From Dendrolimus kikuchii (taxonomy: Eukaryota > Arthropoda > Insecta > Lepidoptera > Lasiocampidae): a DNA stretch of 64,000 nt. The stretch is taken from contig CM034412.1 in assembly GCA_019925095.2 (NCBI GenBank), forward strand, positions 15,476,001 through 15,540,000, given 5' to 3'. Position numbers and translations under genes: made by a program. How positions within the stretch are numbered: the stretch's first letter is position 1; each line of letters opens with the position of its first letter. Under the pieces are notes generated by a model that ran no database searches, was not told where the DNA came from, and saw only the letters and a program-made list of their open reading frames with translations. Positions 52,319 to 62,414 of this stretch are shown here, piece by piece.

Positions 52319-52610
52319 AGTCGTGGTAGCGTAATGGCTAGTGCACGCGTCCCAAACTCAGAGGGCGCGGGTTCGATTCTGGCCGGAACGGACGCACCTC
52401 TTAGTCAGTTTTCTGATCTAATGTGCATATTGTTACAATTACCACGTGCTAACAACGGTAAAGGAAATCGTGATGCAACCTGCACATCGAGATAACCGAT
52501 GTGTCAAACCTGCCAAGCCGCCTTAGACAAGCGTTGCAGGTATACGTCCGTTCCCCCTATAATGGGAGGCCCGAGCCCAGCAGTGGGACATTTATGGGCT
52601 GATATTATAT
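52319..52610 (+). mobile_element. tRNA-derived SINE (tSINE), full-length reference
   Basis: tRNA-like head with A-box region GTAGCGTAATGGCTAGTGC and B box GGTTCGATTC (52370-52379). The body has GCACATCGAGATAACCGATG and GGGAGGCCCGAGCCCAGCAG, ending GGGACATTTATGGGCTG. This is the common lepidopteran tRNA-SINE layout. Confidence 0.75.
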
Positions 52611-52912
52611 TTAATTTATTTGTACCATATAAATATCACTAGAAACAGATCTAAATTTAAATTTTGCGTCATTTAGTATTTGTTAATTTTAAGGCTATAT
52701 AGGCATAATTTTAAGACTAAAACTTCAACATTTTTCCAACTCTATCTTTATGAGCAGTGTTTAAATGATTAAATATCTCTTGTTAGTGTTGGTTTATTTC
52801 GATTATTTAGATTAAAATATTAGTGATAATAATTAAAACCAAATATGTATGTACCTTTATAATATGTTTAAAAAAAAAAATGTACGACCAACCTGCAAGA
52901 AACATGTATATA

Positions 52913-53058
52913 CATACATACATAACTTCACGCCAGTTCCCCTGCGCGGTAGGCACGAACAACAGAGCGCCATTTAGGCTTATTCTTACACACCTCACTT
53001 GCTTCTTTGACATTCATAGCTCTTGTCATGCACGCTCGTCTGTTCTTAAGGCTCCTGA
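52913..53058 (-). mobile_element. RTE-1 LINE 3' fragment
   Basis: Matches the copy at 31637-31778, including the junction GACAGTATTATAAT, as part of the inverted segmental duplication. Confidence 0.82.
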
Positions 53059-53093
53059 CAGTATTATAATATTAACGTTATAAGCAAACTTAC

Positions 53094-53219
53094 ATTTAAT
53101 GACAGGCTTGAGCATCAAATCTAAGCGTTTTTTGCCGTACTTCGATATCATCTCTCGCACAAGGGTCTTGAGGTCTTCCAGCCACGTTGGCTCAGCGGCT
53201 GCATCGTATCCTTGGTCAT
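53094..53219 (-). pseudogene. Inverted duplicate of cassette exon A5
   Basis: 126 nt with the same splice borders (ATTTAAT complement of the donor side, CTATTG complement of the acceptor side). The translation differs from A5 by one His-to-Arg change (KYGKKR). It lies on the - strand, 13 kb beyond the terminal exon and without other cassette exons nearby, so it is probably a non-functional duplicate despite being intact. Confidence 0.6.
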
Positions 53220-53398
53220 CTATTGACAAATTAGTCTGATACAAACAAACACGCATTGATCTCCTTATTATTTGTGATAACTAAATTCAAGATTTTTGAG
53301 TTAAATTTGTAACATTAGATTATGTATTTCACAAAATGTATTTACTGATACTTAAGTAATTCAAGGTATCAAACAAAATATAGTTAAAAACTAGTCGT

Positions 53399-53567
53399 TT
53401 TATTGCAGGAGTTCAACAGACAGACAGACGGCCCACTTGATGGAAAGCGGTTACCATCACCTACGGACATTGGCATCACCTAAGGTGCTACAAATGCGCT
53501 GCTGCTCTCTTAAAGGAGACTGGAACCTGGCCACTAGTGCCGGAACACAACTCAAGGTTGTCCTGGC
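53399..53567 (-). mobile_element. SINE-A copy 22 (part of the inverted duplication)
   Basis: Shares the unusual GGCATCACCTAAGGTGCTAC with copy 10. Broken at GGTTGTCC by an RTE-1 fragment. Confidence 0.85.
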
Positions 53568-53568
53568 A

Positions 53569-53702
53569 TCACCCTCCGCTAGTACATGATTAATTTGATC
53601 ATGGAAGGCGTGTCGTGGCCTTCCACGACTTCTGCATCCATCCACTTTTGCATTGTATATCTGTTTAGTCATTCTTTCTACATGCCCGAACCACCGGAGC
53701 AT
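53569..53702 (-). mobile_element. RTE-1 internal fragment
   Basis: - strand LRWFGHVERMTKQ to DQINHVLAEGD. Has neither the 3' tail nor the 5' part. The junction with SINE-A copy 22 at a shared GGCATCACC suggests recombination. Confidence 0.75.
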
Positions 53703-54097
53703 GTAGAAAAACATGTGCTCAGTTTATAACAACAAGACCTATTGTATAACCTTGTTTTTATGCAATAAATTATTTTGATGTGATTTGATTTGATATCAGC
53801 ATGGATTCAGTCAGACTATCACATTGTTTCTTAAACTAACCTTACTTTGGAGGAAAGTTGTCGTAACAGGTTTTTAATTAACCCTATTCACCCCTCCATA
53901 ACTATAATGATAAATATAAATTCAATTTCAAAATGTATATTCTCGGTTGAAAGTCATTACTTTAATTACGGACAGTTGACACGCCTGTATGCGGTAAATG
54001 TTGCCAGGCATACATAATTTCCCCTAATTGAAAAAAAATTAAAAGTACTTATGCAAAATCTGATGAAATGTTTATGAACTATAATAATTAATTAATA
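53703..54097. other. Unassigned AT-rich sequence
   Basis: Contains TTGTTTTTATGCAATAAA near 53753, possibly a LINE or gene 3' end, and no coding frame. Confidence 0.25.
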
Positions 54098-54850
54098 CGC
54101 GACTCCGAGGCACCAAGACAAGGTTCCCGCCTCTGTGCTTGCCTTAGCCAGTCGACACGGAGTGGAGATTACTAGAGCTAAGACTCAAGCTCCAGGGAAG
54201 TGACATATGGCATATCGTCAGAAGTAGCTTCGGAGGATTCGGAGGTAATCTATTTAGTGACGGACTTTGCACGTGTTATTATATTTGTACCTGTGTTATA
54301 CGTGTTTGTATAGTTCTAATAAATTCTATAATAATTCCAACGGCATTTTAATTCGAGTCCTGTAACTCGTAACAATATAAATTGATTGAAATTACTTACG
54401 ACAAATCTGTATTATGCGAATTTCAACAATAATATTACCCGCCGGGGGTTTTGTGGCGAAGCCTTAGGTGAGTAGCGACGTCTCAGACTTGACTCTGGGG
54501 GCCAAGGCAAGGTCTTGCCTCCGTGCTTGCCTTAGCCAGTCGGCACGGAGTGGAGATCGCTAGAGCTAAGACTCAAGCTCCAGGGGTGGAAGTGATAAAT
54601 GGCATATCGTCGGAAGTAGCTTCGATGAACCTGCAGCCCACCTCTGGACAGCCCTAACCCACTCACACCCATTTTGCCCGTCGCCAATCTTGTACAGCAT
54701 TTTTAGGGGTCTATGCAGGGAGTGACGCGTCACCGACTTCCCATTTTATCCATATTCCCCGAATGCTGCGACGGGAAGACGCCATAGTCCTCATAAACCC
54801 AGATCCCGAGTTTGTGGCGTTGCCACCTATTTATTGCGGTGCTTATGATA
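54098..54850 (+). mobile_element. GC-rich retroelement fragments split by an LTR-T piece
   Basis: CTTGCCTTAGCCAGTCGACA and GAGATTACTAGAGCTAAGAC at 54140-54190 repeat at 54525-54560. Related, inverted, to 37990-38640. The interruption at 54244-54374 is LTR-T. Confidence 0.5.
54244..54374 (+). mobile_element. LTR-T fragment (3' end)
   Basis: GGTAATCTATTTAGTGACGG to AACTCGTAACA; the first ~350 bp are missing and a piece is deleted internally. Confidence 0.7.
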
Positions 54851-55083
54851 GGTAGGGACTATAAGTTCTATTTTATCATAGACTAGAATGAGCCATGACG
54901 GCGTATTTGTTTGAATATAATATCAAAGGCGCCGGCACCGAAAAATACGTCACTGCAGCGCTATTTTTGGTTATATTTGTGTATTCAAAGAGAACGACTT
55001 TATTTATCAAGATAAAAGGTATCATAAATTTTGACTCGGGATGTAAGCTTGCCTAGCTCGATTTCGCGTTTCATTTAAATTTA
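54851..55083. other. Unassigned sequence
   Basis: No gene recognised. Confidence 0.3.
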
Positions 55084-55312
55084 GGTGGTAGGGCATTTGC
55101 CCGACTGGATGGCTACCATCCCTGGTCTAAAGTATGTCGCCATAACAACCTTGAGTTGTGTTCCGGCTTTAGTAACTAGGTTCCAGTCTCCCTTAAGAGA
55201 GCAGCAGCGCATTTGTAGCACCTTTGGTGTTGCAAATGTCCATAGGCGATGGTAACCGCTTTCCATCAAGTGGAGCGTCTGCCTGTCTGCTGAACTCCTG
55301 TAATAAAAAAAT
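55084..55312 (+). mobile_element. SINE-A copy 23 (5'-truncated)
   Basis: AGGTGGTAGGGCATTTGCCC to CTCCTGTAATAAAAAAA. Confidence 0.88.
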
Positions 55313-55963
55313 GTTCAGTATTTCTAACAGTTTTATAAACAAAAAACAGAGTTTTAAAGGAGTTTGAGGCCAGATGCGACGAGAAAAAGATCCGCCTTTC
55401 TATTGCCATAATCTACTATTACAGCGGCGGCCTTTGACCTGTTTGAAGTGTGATTCTCACATGGCTAGAATAGGTTGTATAAGCCAAATACGAGCACACG
55501 ACTAGCTTCAAAATCATAGTTTTAATATCCATAATACCTTGCGGTCGTTATAACCGGAATCAGTTTATATACTATTACAATATACTCCTATAAATTATTT
55601 ACTTCATATATCGATCATAATGCTAGTATACAGAATGAAAATATAAGAAAGTTAAAACTTTCTTCAACTTTTTTCATAAAGAGAAAAAGACGAAAATTCT
55701 CATCAAATAATAGTTTCAAACAATGTTCCCAATATTTATTGTAATAAATCTGTAAGCGGTGTTGAGTTAGTACAATATGTTTTGAAAATGCAGTGTTACG
55801 TCACGTACATGGAATAATTTATTGCTACATAATTAGCATAGTTATAACTGAGTAGTACATTTACGTGCCAAATTCTGTCAATACAGAAAACAGATAAAAC
55901 CTATCACACTTTTAGACAAAGTTGTGGAGTCAATTTAAGGCTATTAGGTCAAATTAATTTTGC
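55313..55963. other. Unassigned AT-rich sequence
   Basis: No gene or known repeat recognised. Confidence 0.3.
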
Positions 55964-56197
55964 CAGGTGGTAGGGTATTTGCCCGGCTGGATGGCTACCA
56001 CCCCTGGTCTAGAGTGTGCCGCCATAACAACCTTGAGTTGTGTCCCGGCATTAGTGACCAGGTTCCAGTCTCCCTTAAGAGAGCAGCAGCGTATTTGTAG
56101 CACTTTTGGTGTTGCAAATGTCCATAGGCGATGGTAACTGCTTTCCATCAAGCGAGCCGTCTGCTTGTCTGCTGAACTCATGCAATAAAAAAATAAC
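55964..56197 (+). mobile_element. SINE-A copy 24 (5'-truncated)
   Basis: CCAGGTGGTAGGGTATTTGC to CTCATGCAATAAAAAAA. Its truncation point nearly equals that of copy 23. Confidence 0.88.
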
Positions 56198-56367
56198 AAA
56201 AGTCTAGCAGACCCATCTTCAAATGACGCCAAATTCTATATAAAATGGTAGAAATAAGAAATCAATGATTAGATACTATTTTTTGTTACACTACTTAATT
56301 GTACTTACCAGGGCAGCATGGTCGCTTAAGCGACAAAGCCCTTTAATTATGAATTAAAAAAAAAACA

Positions 56368-57784
56368 GATAAAACCTTCGGAGATGCATTACGAACCGGG
56401 AAGGTTTTTATTTCCCCGGCTGAAGTGCGAAAAGCTGCATTATGCCTCCCAAGGCGAAAAGCTCCTGGCAGCGATGAGACACCTACAGAAGCCCTCCGCA
56501 ATTTGCCGAGGAGAGGCTGTGCAGCACTTGCTCGCCTTTTTAACGGCATTCTTCGGACGTCCTACTTTCCTGACGTATGGAAGACCGGGAAGGTCATAAT
56601 GCTCCCGAAACCGGGCAAGGATCGTCGCCTGCCCTCAAGCTACCGGCCTATTACATTACACATTGCGAAGCTATTTGAGCGCCTGCTGTTGCGGCGGCTG
56701 GCTCCGTGCATTGAGCCACGCCCGGAGCAGTTCGGTTTCCGCAGCGGCCACTCTACGACGCTTCAGCTAACGCGCGTGCTGCATCTTCTAACTTGCGAGT
56801 TAAACAAAGGCAATTGCACGGTCGGGGTTTTTCTAGACATAGAGAAGGCCTTTGATCGAGTATGGCATGCAGGTCTAATATTTAAACTCATCGACACTAG
56901 CACGCCGCCCGCACTCGTTCGGTTAGTGGCGTCGTTCCTAGAGGGCCGAAACTTTTATGTTTCGGTTGAGCAAGCCCTGTCCCAGAAGCGGGTTATTAAC
57001 GCAGGTGTACCCCAAGGCAGCTGTTTATCGCCAGCGCTATACGGACTCTACACCGATGACATCCCGACCCTAGCGGGCTCTTTACACCCCTGGGAAAAGG
57101 ATGTAACGCTGGCGTTATATGCCGATGACAGTGCCTTTTTTGCAACCTCACAAGGTGTAGATATGGCTGCCCGACGTATGCAACGCGTACTGGATAAGCT
57201 CCCGGTGTGGCTTGACAAGTGGCGTGTGGCCCTCAACGTGGGGAAGCGAGTGGCAGACCTCGGTCAAATACCTCGGAGTGCATATAGACAGGTCGCTGAG
57301 CATGTGTCTGCAGGCTGAACGCGTCATAAATGAAACGCGAGCCGCTGGCGCTCTGCTCCGGCCTGTTCTCGACTCCAAATTGCCTCTGAGGACGAAGATC
57401 GGGGTCTATAAGACTTATCTCCGCTCGAGGCTTACATATGCGGCTCCAGCTTGGTACGCGCTGTGCTCGACCACTCGAAGATCCCGAATACAGGCTCGAC
57501 AAAACATCGCCCTGCGAGTGTGTACAGGAGCGGGTCGGTACGTCAGGAACGACGTTATCGCTCGCGATGTGGGCATACCCAGTGTTGAGGAGTTTGTGGC
57601 GAAGATGGCGCGACGAATGTTCGACCGCGCCGACAATGGCGGCCACACGTCACTCCACGGGATTGCTCCACTACACGCACGGCCACCAGACCATCAACGC
57701 ACCTGGCTGCCGACTCCTCGTGATCTCATACGCTCACCTAATCAGGGCGATGGCGTGAGGTCGCAAAATCCACAAAGCTGCTGA
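56368..57784 (+). pseudogene. Jockey-type LINE reverse transcriptase, truncated and frameshifted
   Basis: The RT domain of a Jockey-clade LINE, 5'-truncated just inside the RT (endonuclease missing). First frame: RRKAPGSDETPTEALRNL, SSYRPITLHIAKLFERLL, PEQFGFRSGHSTTLQLTRVL, VFLDIEKAFDRVWHAGL (catalytic Asp), INAGVPQGSCLSPALYGL and YADDSAFF (57118-57141). After ALNVGK (about 57240) the frame changes; the C-terminus continues in another frame as SVKYLGVHIDRSLSM, TYLRSRLTYAAPAWYAL, ending near 57784. The expected residues between LNVGK and VKYLGV are absent, so an internal deletion caused the shift. GC-rich relative to its surroundings. Confidence 0.88.
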
Positions 57785-58085
57785 TAGGCCACCAGATGCC
57801 ACAGATGGCCACCTAAAGCCCGAGATGGCCATCGAACGCCAATGAATGGCCAACTAAGCCGCGGAAGTAGCCAGCGGAAAGCCCGCGAAGGCCACCGAAC
57901 GCCGCAGATTGGCCAACGAGAGCTGCTGAGAAGCCATCGCCATACGGAGAAGACTCCAGCAGCTCCAAACCCAATTACCGGTGGGTAGTTGCCCACTGAG
58001 TTGCAGCCGGGGTAAAGAGGTATACCTCGAGGCCCCAACCTCCTCATAACAAACCGAGGAAGAAGACAGCCCTATTACGTGGGAG
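57781..58085 (+). mobile_element. 3' UTR of the Jockey-type LINE with degenerate tandem repeats
   Basis: Repeats of a GGCCACCGAACGCC-like unit run through 57785-57930, followed by GGTGGGTAGTTGCCC and CCGAGGAAGAAGACAGCCCT. No clear poly-A. Confidence 0.6.
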
Positions 58086-58248
58086 GGCTGAATCCAAATA
58101 TTAATAAGTATGAAAGGGCCGTGTTTATAACGCGACTAGTTAAGATATATTATGTTTTTTCTCCTTAGAATAGTGATAGTATTTCACCTTAAGGCTCCTA
58201 TCGCTGCAAAAGGTCGAAAATGAATTGCAAACGTAACAAAATTTCGTT

Positions 58249-58437
58249 TGCAAATTGATCGTGTACTAGCAGAAGGTGATGTCAGGAGCCTTAAGAACAG
58301 ACGAGCTTGCATGACAAGAGTTATGAATGTCAAAGAGGCAAGTGAGGTGTGTAAGAATAAGCCTAAATGGCACTCTGTTGTTCGTGCCTACCCCGCAAGG
58401 GAACTGGCGTGAAGTTATGTATGTATGTATGTATGTA
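58249..58437 (+). mobile_element. RTE-1 LINE 3' fragment
   Basis: AATTGATCGTGTACTAGCAG to GAAGTTATGTATGTATGTAT. Confidence 0.85.
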
Positions 58438-58566
58438 CAAATTTTCGTTGATGTTCACTGATCAATAATTTACCAAAAAAAATTATCATTAATCTTCACG
58501 ATATGCGACGTAATGTGTTTTTTTCGTAATTTTACTTTAATTATTTCAAGTTAAGAAAAAAAATCA

Positions 58567-59019
58567 TCAAATCACCTTCTTCAAAAATGGTTCGGTTTCA
58601 TTACGTCGTAATAAAGAATCACAAATGAGTACACGGTTCATTAGGTTTCTTTCAGTGAGCTCATGAGGTACCCAAATATCGAGCTTTTTTGTGTACCGAG
58701 CTTTTTTCAAAGGCGCCAAAACCGTTTTGTGGTCAATTCCCAGTTCTCCAGCTACATCGTAACTACTAATATGCCGATCTTGCTCCACTTTTTCAAAAAT
58801 GGCATCAATTTGGTCCGTAACAGGGCGACCAGAGCGACGTGCATCTTTGATATCAAAATTTCCGGATTGAAAACGCTTAAACCAAATTTGCGCTACTCAC
58901 ACAGATACTGCATTAGGTCCATAAACTTCACAATTTTTTTTCGCGGCTTGTGTTGCATTTTTACCTTTTTTGTAGTAAAATTTTCAAATGTACCGAATTT
59001 CATCATTACATTCACTCAT
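58567..59019 (-). pseudogene. mariner transposase N-terminal relic
   Basis: - strand: MSECNDEIRYI at the start (ATG at 59017-59019), a GKNATQAAKK-like region, WFKRFQSGNFDIK and RRSGRPVTDQIDAIFEKVEQ (helix-turn-helix linker), then HISSYDVAGELGIDHKTV and WVPHELTERNLMNR. An in-frame TGA lies before VAQIWFKRF, and the catalytic DDD region is absent (the copy ends near 58567). A Penelope fragment lies in its 5' region. Confidence 0.75.
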
Positions 59020-59083
59020 TTTAACTATAAGAAAAACATAATATTTTCTTAAGTTTTCGCGACTTGTATACATAATTAAACTA

Positions 59084-59883
59084 CGTTTTAACGGTTTTAA
59101 GCGCGGTAATTTTATTTGATCCACTCCAGGATGCAGGGGTCTACAAGCTTGATTGTGAGTGTGGATTGTCATACATTGGGCAAACAAAAAGGAGCATAAA
59201 AACACGAGTAAAAGAACACATTGCTGACATGAAACACACAAGGTCTACGACGTCTGCGATCAGTGAACACACGCTGGATAAACCCAACCACTACATCAGA
59301 TTCGATAACCCACAATTCCTTGCGAAAGAGAATCGTTTCATACCTAGAATGATGCGTGAGGCTATTAAAATCAAAAAACACCCAAATTTCAATAGAGAAG
59401 ATGGTTGGCAAGTACCACCTGTTTGGGATCCAATCATCAAAACTATTAAGACCCAAACCCAGCAAAAACCAGCTGCCAGACCTCAAGACACTGTGAGCTC
59501 TTTCTGCGTACAACAGAACACAAACCAACTTGACTGATAATTACTTTTATTTTTCCTTCCACCCATTTTAATATTATATAAAATTATTAGAGCTAGGCAT
59601 GTTTGCTGAAGAGTTTTTTGCGCCGCTTCTTCTCTTCAAGCCATAACATGTTGCGAAGCGGTAGTAAATTAGATTAGGCTCCCATAGAGTAAATAATAAC
59701 CATAAACAAAATTAAAATTAAATAATTAAAATTAACAGGTTGGCGGTAGGCTAAATAAAACTTTAACAATACTCGTTGACACTTGACATCTTTGTCTTCC
59801 GTGATCACGGCCACTGAAAAGTGGCCGAAACGTCGGAAAAACCAAAATCAAATAAAATTACCGCGCTTAAAACCGTTAAAACG
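59084..59883 (+). pseudogene. Penelope-like element, 3' copy with GIY-YIG end
   Basis: Bounded by perfect 37-bp inverted repeats (59084-59120 and 59847-59883; CGTTTTAACGGTTTTAAGCG at the left). Directly after the left repeat comes the end of a GIY-YIG nuclease: VYKLDCECGLSYIGQTKRSI, KTRVKEHIADMKH, ISEHTLDKPNHYIRFDN, FNREDGWQVPPVWDPI, stop at 59535. The RT part is missing. The 3' UTR carries CTCCCATAGAGTAAATAAT, as in 6600 and 12376. Confidence 0.75.
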
Positions 59884-60050
59884 TAATTTTATTAAATAAG
59901 AAAAACAAATGAAAATCACACATTTTCCTAATTTGAATTTGGAATTGTCTTCTTTAAAATTAAAACTTTTTAATGATACCAAAACCAGCCAGATACAAAT
60001 GGTATAGCCAAAGAGATCTTATTACAAGTTCATACATACTATATGCGAAA
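59884..60050. repeat. Inverted duplicate of 63300-63440
   Basis: ACCAAAACCAGCCAGATACA and CCAAAGAGATCTTATTACAA occur in opposite orientation at 63310-63365. Likely 5' non-coding sequence of the same mariner family, since both copies lie next to mariner N-termini. Confidence 0.6.
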
Positions 60051-60149
60051 AGACTTTTTCCCCAACCTATTATTAGTATAAGAAGTATAAGATATAAAAT
60101 GAGACGCAGTTTTACTCTGTAAGTTCACGAATAAGAAACGTATAACGCT

Positions 60150-60385
60150 CTGTGGTTGAGCGGGCTAAGCCTTTGACGGCTTACAACTGCAACTGCTAAC
60201 TGCAACGTAGAGGCTCCGGGTTTGAATCGTGGCATGGTAAATTTTGGAAACGAATTTTCTCCGTTATTTACTACGGTCTGGGTGTCTGGGACGACCCCAG
60301 AGTAGTCCGATGTATATTACCTATAACACAAGCGTAACTTACTTAATTTGGGGATATACAATATGTGTGTTTGTATGCAGATTAT
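60150..60385 (+). mobile_element. SINE-G copy
   Basis: CTCTGTGGTTGAGCGGGCTA head, GGGTTTGAATCGTGG B-box region, TTGGGGATATACAATATGTG 3' block. Confidence 0.65.
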
Positions 60386-60394
60386 TATGACTAT

Positions 60395-60620
60395 ATTTAG
60401 AAGTGGGGTCCTGACGCCATGAGCCTCTACCAAAATTTATCAAAACGACTTATTGACTCTTCAGGTGATCAGAAGGCTGGTGCTTACCTCGGGCAACGGA
60501 TCAGTATGGCGATCCAGCGAGGAAACGTAGCCAGCCTTCTGGGCACCTTACCCATAGAAGACGGTGATCTAGGCTCAGTATTCTACTTATAGCCTCGAGA
60601 GACTATGAGTAGAATACAAT
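60395..60620 (+). mobile_element. LINE-X C-terminal fragment
   Basis: + strand MSLYQNLSKRLIDSSGDQKA, YLGQRISMAIQRGNVASLLG, IEDGDLGSVFYL and stop. The cleanest copy of the last domain. Confidence 0.65.
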
Positions 60621-60649
60621 ACAAATAAGTTAAGTTCTCTTTTACTGTA

Positions 60650-60784
60650 CATACATACATACATACATAACTTCACGCCAGTTCCCTTGCGGGGTAGGCA
60701 CGAACAACAGAGCGCCATTTAGGCTTATTCTTACACACCTCAATGCTTTGACATTCATAACTCTTGTCATGCACGCTCGTCTGT
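60650..60784 (-). mobile_element. RTE-1 LINE 3' fragment with imperfect TSD
   Basis: (CATA)n tail; flanked by TTCTCTTTTACTGTA and TTCTCTTTTATTGTA (one mismatch). Confidence 0.82.
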
Positions 60785-60812
60785 TCTCTTTTATTGTATT
60801 ACTTTATAATAT

Positions 60813-61813
60813 TGTTACAACTTAGTCCCCCGACAAATTCCACAAAGCATGCTATTACCTGTCGGCATTCGAACCAGTTGTAATACCTTTATGATTTTCT
60901 TCTTTTGTTTACTTATTTATTGGTTAATGTAGGGAACAGCCTATTGTACTCGTCTATGGCCGTTTGCAGGCATAATTAACCAGGTGTGCGGATTACGATT
61001 TCTAGAAATTTAAGTCGACGATACGGTTGGGCACACTTGTATTAGTGAAGTATAAAACGACGGCAGTATGGAGAGAGGAGGCAGTCAAAGCGATAACACA
61101 AGCGAGGAAAGACGTATGTACATTTTAGTGACGGACTTTACGCGTGTTATTGAATTGTGAATTACATTTGGACTTATTGTGTCCAGTTATATTTCTACAT
61201 ACATACATACATAACTTCACGCCAGTTCCCTTGCGGGGTAAGCACGAACAACAGAGCGCCATTTAGGCTTATTCTTACACACCTCACTTGCTTCTTTGAT
61301 ATTCATAACTCTTGTCATGCAAGCTCGTCTGTTCTTAAGGCTCCTGACATCACCTTCTGCTAGTACACGATCAATTTGATCATGGAAGGTGTGTCGTGGC
61401 CTTCCACGACTTCTGCATCCATCCACTTTTGCATTGTATATCTGTTTAGTCATTCTTTCATCATGCTTTCCACATGCCCGAACCACCGGAGCATTCCTTT
61501 CCTTACCTTCACCCCGACACTCTCTTTCAGACCAACTCTCTTTCTTACTTCGGTATTACGAACGCGGTCCGCGAGCGTCACTCCGCAGATTTTGCGCAGT
61601 GCTCGCATCTCGACCGCGTTAACTCTACTTTCATGCTCTCTCTTCCATACCCAACTATCGCTTCCATACGTGAGCGTAGATACCAGCACCGCGTTGTGTA
61701 TGGCAAGCTGGTTATATTTGTACCTTTGTTATATTTGTTATATGTTTGTATAGTTCTAATAAATTCTATAGTAATTCCAACGGCATTTTAATTCGAGTCC
61801 CGTACTCGTAACA
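60813..61813 (+). mobile_element. Solo LTR, LTR-T family, split by RTE-1
   Basis: TGTTACAACTTAGTCCCCCG to CGTACTCGTAACA, flanked by ATAT (60809-60812 and 61814-61817). About 485 bp after removing the RTE-1 insertion. Confidence 0.72.
61195..61710 (-). mobile_element. RTE-1 LINE 3' fragment inside the LTR
   Basis: - strand RVNAVEMRALRKICGVTLAD, GLKESVGVKVRKGMLRWFGH then a shortened ERM region. Target duplication GTTATATTT at both sides. Confidence 0.85.
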
Positions 61814-61817
61814 ATAT

Positions 61818-62155
61818 TGTATTACTTTAATAAAGTTATTTTCTATTTTTTTGTTCGAGTTTTTTAAGCGTGTTTTTTTTTAATTTATTTTAATGTGTAT
61901 AGTCTTAAAAAGTTAATAATCTGACTTCCCCCAGTTAGGCAAGGGGGGTAAGTTGACTCTGTGGGTAGTTGGTTTGTTAGTCAATTCAAATCTGGCGCAT
62001 TCTGGTTTAAATTACTGTTTGTTGTGTAAATAACTATCTGTTTGATTATTTTGACAGTGTGTTTTGGTAAGTAGGTTGTTAAAATAAACATCTAATTGTA
62101 AATTTCAGTTAAGATACCAAGCGTAGTCTCATCTAAATACTTTTTATTATATAGC
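61818..62155. other. Unassigned AT-rich sequence
   Basis: No gene recognised. Confidence 0.3.
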
Positions 62156-62262
62156 TGGAGTACAGTAGACAGGCAGACGGCCCACCTGATGGAAAGCGGT
62201 CACCGTCGCCTATGAACGTTTGCAACACCAGAGATGTCACCAACGCGCTGCCGGCCTCGAAG
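62156..62262 (-). mobile_element. SINE-A copy 25 (divergent fragment)
   Basis: GTACAGTAGACAGGCAGACG to CGCGCTGCCGGCCTCG. Confidence 0.7.
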
Positions 62263-62414
62263 AAATTTTATGACACCCTTTTAAAAGAATACCATATTGT
62301 AGCGCTGTGGGAAAACCACGGCTGGGAGCTCATTCCAAATTCCCATGGTGCGCAAGAGAAGCGTTCTAGAGAACTGTTGCCTACAAGAGCTCTAGGAAGT
62401 AGAAGTAGAAGGAT

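Noticed and set aside
57233..57646. 137-codon - strand frame over the Jockey RT
   Set aside because: Antisense shadow of the GC-rich RT C-terminus.
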